NCBI GenBank assembly: GCA_001179505.1
Contig: CDMY01000013.1
Coordinates: 1-64,000, forward strand
Length of the DNA stretch: 64,000 nucleotides
From: Vitrella brassicaformis
Taxonomy: Eukaryota; Sar; Vitrellaceae
Reading direction: 5' to 3'
The notes under the pieces were generated by a model. It did no database searches. It was not told the origin of the DNA and saw only the letters and a list, made by a program, of their open reading frames with translations. Shown piece by piece: positions 56,311-64,000 of the stretch (positions are counted from its first letter, which is position 1; each line of letters opens with the position of its first letter). The position numbers were made by a program, and so were the translations under genes.

Positions 56311-59300
56311 ATGTCATCGTCTGGCGATGCCAACCCACCTGACTCATCGGAGGCCCCTCCCTCTGATCCCACTGAGCAGCCCTCATCCTCCGCAGCTGCC
56401 GCAGCGGCCAAGCACACCCATAGCTATCGCGGCTCGCGGGAGCTCAAGCGACTCCTGGACGATGTGAAGCCGATCATCAGGAAACCAAGAGCAACAGAGC
56501 GAGGACCAGCTTCTCGGCGTCGACAGGACGCATCTGGTGGAGGCGAGCCGGCCAAGAGAGCTGCTAAGTCATCAGCAGGAGATGGCCTTGCAGCAGCTGC
56601 AGCAACAGCAACAGAGGCCAAGGGCGAATCGCAAGTCGCGGCGAAACTCGCGGCAGCGGCAGCGGCAGCAGCAGCAGCAGCTACTGCGGGGGATGAGGTC
56701 CCTCCCACCCCTCCATCTCGGCAGCGGAAGAGGACGGACGACAGCAAAAGCAGAGGCGGCAGCAAAGACGAGGGCGCGGGCGACCCGTCGAGCGCCGCCG
56801 CCGCAGCTGCCGCGGCCAAACCTGCAGACCGCGGCACAGGCGAGCCGGCAGCGGCAGCGGCAGCAGCAGCAGCTACTGCGGGGGATGGCGGAGCTCAGCA
56901 AGGTCAGTCGGGGTCAGGCGAGTCGGCAGAGGCGAGGGGTGAGGCGGAGGGCACTCAGACCGATGCAGTGGAGAAGAAGGGTGACGGAGCACCAGACAGT
57001 GGCGGCGATTGTCGCTCAGGTGCCGGCGAGGGTGGTGCCAAGAAGGCGGTCGGTCACACCCTTCGGGAGCTTCAGGCGCTGATGCGTGACGCATCCCGTC
57101 GCAAGACTGACCGGCTGCTGTCTTACGAGGACTTCCAGGGTCCCTACCCCATTCGCGGACGGAGGGGAAAGAAGGCAGCCGACGACGAAGCCGAGCCGCC
57201 CACCGGGCCCGCAGAGCACAAGACAGACATGGAGGGCGCGGTAGAGGACAGCCGCAAAGACGACGGCGTGGGCGAGCCATCGAGCGCCGCTGCTGCAGCC
57301 GCAGCTGCCGCGGCCAAACCTGCCGGCCGCAAGTCATCCAAAAAGGGCTCCAGGGGCGCCTCTCAGCCGCCAGCTGCGCCCCGCCGGAACCGTCTGTTGC
57401 AGGAGCTGGAGATCGACATGAGGGGCGTCGAGCTCGAGCCCAACGCTGCAGCCGTGTCGAGTGGGGCCGATCAGCAGGAGGCGGGCAATGGCGGCGAGGC
57501 ATCCCCCGAGGGAGGCATCATTCGTCGCAGTGAGCGGCACAAGGGCGAGCAGCCGCCTGTCTACTTGGAGAGGAGGAAAGCCAAGAAACCAAAGGAGGAG
57601 CCCAAAGAAGAGCCTGCCGCCGATGGTGACGGCGGTGACGTGCAGCCCCAGCACGGCGATCAGGGTGGGGTCGGCGAGGGCGATCGCACGGGTGATGTAG
57701 TGGCCAAGACGGAGGACGTCAAGATGGAGGATGCGCAGGAGCACGAGTCCGACTCGCCCCTCAAGATCGACAAGATGAAGAGGGAGAGGGCCGCTAGTGA
57801 GGAGGGTGAGCCCCGCCCCGGGCGGCAAAACAAGAGGAAGGCGCCTAGCCAAGGGCCGGTGTCGGACGACATTGCGGCTGGCGGCCGCACCCCGAGAGGG
57901 GCTCGTGAGCCCGGGGAGCCGGACTCCGCCAAGCCCCTCGCGCGACCGAGGTCAAGGGCGGCCAAAGTGCCACTGTAAGCAGGGCAGCAGGAAGCACAGG
58001 CGACGGAACGCAGTGGGATGGTGTGTGTGTGTGTGTGTTCAGAGCATCTGATGATGAGTTGGCTGAGCTGATGGCGTTTGTCGAGTCGACTGACATGAGG
58101 GGCTTCGCTGCATGGGTGCAGATGAACCCTGACGAGGTGGGCAAGGCAAGGCAGATACACAACCGCAGACAACTTGCTTCAATGGGCGAGTAACTTGACT
58201 TGGCGTCAATCCATCCCTGTGTCGTGTCGTGTCGGCCTCTGCACGTGTCGTGTTTGTAGGATTTGAGTTTGGTCATCATTCACAAGAAGTTGCCCAACGG
58301 CCTCTTCCGTGTCTTCTTCGAGGCATCAGAGGTACACCAACACATAGGCACCCACACCCTGCACTTACTCACACCCACATGCTGCACTGCACTCATCCTG
58401 TCCCTGTGGCATCTTTATCTGGTGCAGCGCGACATGTTCGTTGGCCTCAATGACATCGACTTCACTGGCGACCACGTCTCGGTAAGCGAAGGAATGCGCC
58501 GAGCAACCACCATTCTACGCTATGATGGCTGATCTCTCCCCCTTTCTGCACGAGCTGCTTGTCATGCAGGCGACAGTGTACGGCCCAGCGGTGTGGATGA
58601 AGTGGAACAAGGCCCCGTGGCCCGCGCGGCTGCTGCGGCTCTTCGGCCGGGCCCGGCAGGAGGCGGCAGAGAGCCTGGGGGTGGCGGGCAAGAAGGTGGA
58701 TGAGGCTCTGTGGGTGGAGTTTTTCGACCCCAAATGCTCCAAGACCTTCTGCATGAAGGCCGACGTGCGCACACACATCGCCACACTCGACAAACACCCA
58801 CACCTGGGCAAAGACTCTACCACCGACAGTATTTAAGTGCACTCACTGCCCAGGCGGGGACAGCCACACACCCCGTCAGTCAGTCACACCCTTCCTCTTT
58901 GTGCAGGGCACCGCAGCGGCATGTCCAAGGCATCTCGTTACGCCGAGGGAGCGGCGCCGCCCCGTCCGCCCCACCGGTCCCTCGAGCTGCTCCAGACGTG
59001 GATCGAGAAATGCAAGACGGACTTCAACATCGATGTGGAGACCATCGACGAGATACCGAGGTCAGTTTTCCACCGAGGTGGATCGAGATGTGCAGGTCAG
59101 ATGTGTGTCATTTGTGTCCACCGCAGTGACTTGCGTGTTGCGGGGAGTCGCCGAGCCACTGGGGCCGGTGCTGCAAAGCGTGTTGGGGGCGCCAAGGGAC
59201 GAAAGAAGGCCACACCCAAGCGGGCCAAGACGGAGGTGAGCGATCAACGACACGTGGCGAGACTTGTGAGTCTTCATTCCCAGTCCGTGTGCATGTTTGA

Positions 59301-62300
59301 ATGCCGTTCGTTCAGGCGGCAGCATCCTCTGCCCGCCGTGGGTCTGGTGGCAGCCCCCACCGGCCCCTTATTCCTCCGAGCCTACTCAGACACTCCAGCC
59401 GTAAGTGCAGGCCAGGCACAAGGAGATGGACGAGGGATATATATGAGATACTTCTTTCCATTTTCTCTCATTTCTGTGTCTGTCTGTCTGTCTGTCTGTG
59501 TCTGCAGGTCAGCGCAAGGAGAAGCGCCTGCATCCGGATGAGGTCAGCGATATGTACGCCGCCAGACACCTCGTCGACAGCGACAACCAGCAGCAGCAGC
59601 AGCAGCTCAAGAAGGAGGCCCCGCGGCCCCGGCCCAAGAAGGCCAAACAGAAGAAGACCCCCAAATCAGCCTTGGCGCCATCCTCCGCCCCCGAGGCGCC
59701 ACTGCCTGGTGCAGGCCCACCTGACGCCCTGATGGACGACAGCGGTGCCATCAAGCTGGCCAACATCGATGAGGGGTTCAGCTATGTGGGCTACAAGGTG
59801 TCGCTGTCGGTGCCTGCTTTGCGGGAGCGACATCCCCAGGTGGCCGCGACGCTGCTGGGCCACAGCGGTCGGAAGGATCGGCAGACGGTGGAGGCCGTCA
59901 TCAAGTTCTACTACCCCAAGTTCCGCAAGTTCTTCCTCCATTTTCTCGTCCCCGAGACCCCCACGTCAGCCGCAGCATCGGCAGGCACCACCAAGAGGGG
60001 CGGCGGCAAGGCAGCGGGGAAGAAGGGCGGAGCCGACAAGAAGGACGGCGACATCGATGCCCCTCGCGATGATGACGACGACGGCGAGTTCCGCTTCTCG
60101 CGCCGCATCTCCCAGCGCATGTGGATGAACCCCAGCGTGTTCAGCATCAAGCCAGTCTCCGACTCCCCGGTGTGGCTGCGGCCCGATGAGCCGCTGCTCG
60201 AGGCCAAGAGGGGCGCCTCGATGCTGCTGGGAGGCGATGGGGCCATGTTCACCCCCGACGTCCGGTCACCGGCACCGCAATCGCGCCACCTCAGTTCGCC
60301 GCCGCCCAGTGGGAGCCCCTCACGGCCCAAGGAAGAAGACGTCAAGATGGAGCCGGGAGGCGCCAGGGCACCCGCACCACCAGCCACGGTGGCCACATCC
60401 GCCGCTGCAGCAGCTGCAGCGGCTGGGGGAGATGAGGCCGTGCAGGAGGACCTACCGGCCGAGAAGCCCAGGACGCCCCGAGCCCGCTCCCCTGAGCGTC
60501 GTCCCCGCCGGCCGCCTGGTGTGCTGGGAACTCCATCTGGCCACTCGGGTCAGTCGGGGAGCTCCACCAGGGGCTGGAAGCCATGCCAGACATGTGGCCA
60601 GCGCGTCGATCACATCCGCGGCCATGGAGAGGCCAAGGACGTGCTGGACCGTGACGGCGAGAGGGACACGGAGGGCGAGAATGGTGGTGGTGAGGGTCGT
60701 GGCGTCAAGAGGAAGCGGAGGCATGCGGGTGATGATGGCGGCTTGGCGTGGGGGCTGCAGTGCTGTCGGTGCGGCGAGACGTACCACGGACACTGCCTGC
60801 TGCCGCACCAGCGGAAGGTCCCACCGAGGTAGGTGCGTGGGTTTGGTAGCAATATGACTGACACATCACATCCTCGTGAGTTCGTTCGGTGTCCTTTTCT
60901 GTATCTGCCTGTCATGTGTGTACTGTACGTCTGTCTACAGGGCTGAGGAGGCGCAGTTGATGGCTGTGAATCGCATCCACGAGGACTACCTCAAGAAGGT
61001 CGAGCTGGAGCGGCAGCGACTGGTAAGCAAGGAAGGAAGAGAAAACCACACACTGACTGACTGACAATTGAATTAAGACGCATATATATCACATCCATCT
61101 GATCTGGTGCCCTGCCCGTGTGTCTACTGTACGTGTCATCAGGAGCGTGAGCACGCGGAACTTCTGGAGCAGGAGCGGCAGGCCAGGGAGGCCGGCCGCC
61201 TTAGACGCCTCAAGAAACTGCAGGAGGAGGAGGAGGCACTGGCCATACAAACCGCCGCCCAGAACGCCTCCGACGGTGCAGCCTCAGCCTCAGCTGCGGC
61301 CGGCCCCCTCCCTCCGCGCAAGGCGAAGGCTGGTCGGCCCTCCAAGCGGCAGAAGATCGACCCAATGGAGGTGTTGCGTGCCGTGGACGCGGGTGACGTG
61401 CCGGACGACGTGGCGCTGCTCATCCACAAGCACTGCGGGCTGCCCAGCTCCCTGGTCCTCAACAAGGTGCGTCTGATGGCCGGCCCCAAGGCGGCCGGCG
61501 TGTCGGACGCCACCATCGAGCGGCTGGCCAACGAGTACAAGAAGCACCGCAGGCGGGCCAGGGGCGCAGCCGCCGACGAGGAGTCCAAGCAGCAGCAGCA
61601 GCAGCAGCAGCTCGCCAAGAGTGACCAGGGCAGCAAGGCTAGCGAATCAGACCATGGGGGAGAGGGCAGCGAGGTCAGCGGCGCCGCACCAATGGCTGCC
61701 GAGGCACAGGCACCGACCGAGCCATCAGCGGAGGGCAACGGCGAGGAGGCCAAGAGTGAGGCGGAGAGTGGGGCCAAGGAGGGGGCGCAGTCTTCGGAAG
61801 CCCCACCTCCTGTTGCTGCTGCAGATGGGGCAGACAAGGGAGCAGATGCAGCTGAGATGACGACTGGGGAGAAGCAGGCCCCCGATGAGCCGATGGAGGA
61901 CGCCCACAAGGCCGACGATGCCCCCAATGAGCAGCAGCAGCAGCAAGAGCCACCAGCAGCGGCAGCCAACGGCCCCGCGTCGATGGAGGTCGACCAGCAA
62001 CCATCTCAGCAGGACGCCGCACCGAAGCAGGAGACTGATAACGGCCCCATGGAAGCGCCGCCATCGGGTCACCAGGATGCCGCCGCAACCGCAGTGGTCG
62101 ACGAGGGCAGTGGCGAGGCCGCCAAGGAAGAGAAGGACGATGAGGTCATGGTGGCCGAAGAGGAGGAAGCGTCGCCAGCAGCACAAAAGGAACCAAAGGA
62201 CCAGAGCATCGCACCGCCGTCACCTGACGCACCCGCAAGCGCTGCCACAGGTGCGGCGGACCACCACGGCGGCGCCGTGAAGGAGGAGAAGCCATCTGAT

Positions 62301-63983
62301 GGGGCGCAGGCAGGGCCGGGAGAAGCGTCGGCTGCGGCCATCGACCTCGAGCCCCCCACCCATCCCGCTGGTGCCGATGAGGAGTGCGAGGATGTGGAGG
62401 ATGAGGACGAGTACGATGACGGTCCGTATGGCGCGGATGCGCTGCGGTGGGTGTGCCCCCACTGCCACATCTGCCGCTACTGCTGCGAACCACTGGAAGA
62501 CGTTCCCGGACTAGAGCTGGCGGTATGCATGTATCCTAAGCAAGAGAGGCAAGGCAGTGGGGCGTCACATTCACATTCACATCACACGCGCATCACATCA
62601 TCCGTGTGTCTGTGTGTCGTGTGTGTCATCCACCGTGGTTCGGTTTGAACAGACGTCTGGCGGCAAGGGCAAGAAGAAGCAGGAGAGCAAGAAGGTGGAC
62701 GAGATCGAGAAGCATGTGGTGTGTTTCGGCTGCAACATGGCCGCTCACGGCGCATGCTGCCCCGGGACGGTTCCTGCGCTCACCGAGGGCTCGCAGTGGC
62801 GGTGCGACGCGTGCCTCAAGTGCTCGTCGTGCGGCCGGCGTGAGAAGGATGAGACAAACTACGCCGCATGGGTCAACGACTTCAACGTCTGCGCGCCGTA
62901 AGTCGAGTTGACACACATGCACTCACTGCACACAGCCAGGTCCCTTTCTGTCTGTCTGTCTGTCTGTCTGTTGTGTATCTATGCTTGTGTTGGCTGGTTT
63001 GGCGGCTGCATTCGTGACGTGAATGGAATACATTGCAGGTGTTTCAACAACAAGCGTGTGGGCAACTACTGCCTCATCTGCAACCGCATCTGGGTCGACG
63101 AGAGCGAGCCCGGCATCAGATGTGACGCCTGCAAGTGAGCCGAGCCGACACACACAGAGGGACGGGAGGGGCCCACAAGACAAGCCCCGCATCAATCCAA
63201 TCCGTTGCTGGCTGGCTGTCCATTGTCCATCAGGGGGTGGATCCACGCAGCATGTGGTGGCATCGATGCGGCTCAGCTGGCCGAGTACGAGCGCAACAAG
63301 AAGGCCGTCTACCGCTGCCCCGTGTGCAGCAGCAACGAGGACAGCGGCCGGTACCAGCGCATCGTCGAGGGCCTCCTGGACTTCGACAAGCTGGAGCTGT
63401 TTACCTCCCCTGTGGGCGGCGAGGTCCTCTCACTCTATGCCAGGGTCGTCCAGAACCCCATGGACCTGCTCACCATGAAGAAGCGGGTATCATATCAAGG
63501 GGAAGGAAGGAAGGCACCATCACGGACGATGGATGGGTATGGGACGGCCGCCTTTCTGTATGCTATGTGCAGGCGAAGAGCGGTCATTACAAGACGCTGA
63601 TGGATTTCCTGAACGACTTCGACCTCATCATCGGAAACGCTAAGGTCAATGCAATGCCTCACTCACACACAGCCAGGTTGCCGGTGCCACTCGTGTGTGT
63701 GTGATGTGATGTGATGTCTTGTGTGTTTCTGACCACCTGTCCTCTCGTCTTGCAGATCTTCAACATGCCCAACAGCCGGCCGTACAAGGAGGCGGAGCGG
63801 CTCGAGAAGCACGGCATCGCACTCATGCACGATATCCTGGGCGTCAAGGAGAAGGAGACCAAGCGCATGCTCGCCGCTAAGCGGGCCGCACCACCGGAGG
63901 TAGTCAACGGCAGCCAGCCCTCAGGCGCCAGCATCCATGAAGACGCTCTCCATGACGACACACCGGCATCCGCATGCGCGTAG
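56311..63983 (+). CDS. PWWP/PHD/bromodomain chromatin reader (MLL-like, no SET)
   Basis: About seventeen exons encode roughly 1,900 residues. The first exon (556 residues) is low complexity with poly-Ala and acidic/basic blocks. Exons at 58030-58835 carry a PWWP-like domain (YGPAVWMKWNKAPWPARLLRL...LWVEFFDPKCSKTF). A middle region with poly-Gln and poly-Ala contains a Cys-pair zinc segment (WKPCQTCGQR, LQCCRCGETYHGHCLL, 60583-60800). After a Glu/Lys coiled coil and a long acidic tract come clustered PHD fingers: WVCPHCHICRYCCEPL, VVCFGCNMAAHGACC...WRCDACLKCSSCGRR, GNYCLICNRIWVDES...RCDACK, GWIHAACGGID...YRCPVC. A bromodomain follows (63340-63870: YARVVQNPMDLLTMKKR, LMDFLNDFDLIIGNAKIFN). This order matches the MLL/KMT2 PHD-bromodomain module. 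Ends at TAG 63981-63983 without a SET domain. Confidence 0.85.
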
Positions 63984-64000
63984 GCAACACACAAGACACG

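Overview
This window is nuclear DNA of an intron-rich, GC-rich protist. Almost every gene is split by short introns (about 40 to 110 bases) with GT..AG ends, and many introns and spacers carry (TG)n, TGTC or GGGA simple repeats. The gene set (PhzE-like fused anthranilate synthase, TrpD, PPTC7-type phosphatase, THUMPD1/Tan1, SLC35 transporter, a PWWP/PHD/bromodomain protein) and this style would suit a chromerid-like alveolate such as Vitrella; that is an inference from style, not a match I could test.

Bases 1-15050 are accessory DNA. The centre is a decayed Helitron-like element. On the + strand, from about 1192 to 10330, one long spliced reading frame encodes an N-terminal Cys-rich region, a Rep nuclease with the HUH and Tyr motifs, a PIF1-like helicase and, unusually, a C-terminal GIY-YIG nuclease domain. 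On the - strand, facing it, are an OTU-type cysteine protease gene (about 14835-12515) and a Cys-rich/acidic protein gene (12433-10939). The reading frames are interrupted by at least nine single in-frame stop codons on both strands, each explainable by one C-to-T change in a CAA, CAG or CGA codon, while the frame otherwise continues. A direct repeat of about 170-250 bases lies near each end (about 786-955 and 14796-15050).

From 15.1 kb the window holds ordinary host genes: a small RING protein (+), an ankyrin-like protein (-), an SMP-30/gluconolactonase-like protein (-), anthranilate phosphoribosyltransferase TrpD (+), a class I methyltransferase (-), a secreted glycoside-hydrolase-like protein with a DUF5060-like N-terminus (+), THUMPD1/Tan1 (+), an RS/basic protein (-), a small secreted Cys-rich protein (+), a coiled-coil protein (-), a PhzE-like fused synthase/amidotransferase (+), an RS-tailed protein (-), a PPTC7-like PP2C phosphatase (+), a membrane protein (+), an unrecognised protein with a probable frameshift (-), a very long multi-exon protein (+), an SLC35C-like nucleotide-sugar transporter (-) and an MLL-like PWWP/PHD/bromodomain protein (+).

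The host genes are repeatedly arranged head to head, with 59 to 530 bases between divergent start codons. TrpD and the PhzE-like synthase together would cover chorismate to phosphoribosyl-anthranilate if the latter makes anthranilate. No rRNA, tRNA or CRISPR array was recognised.
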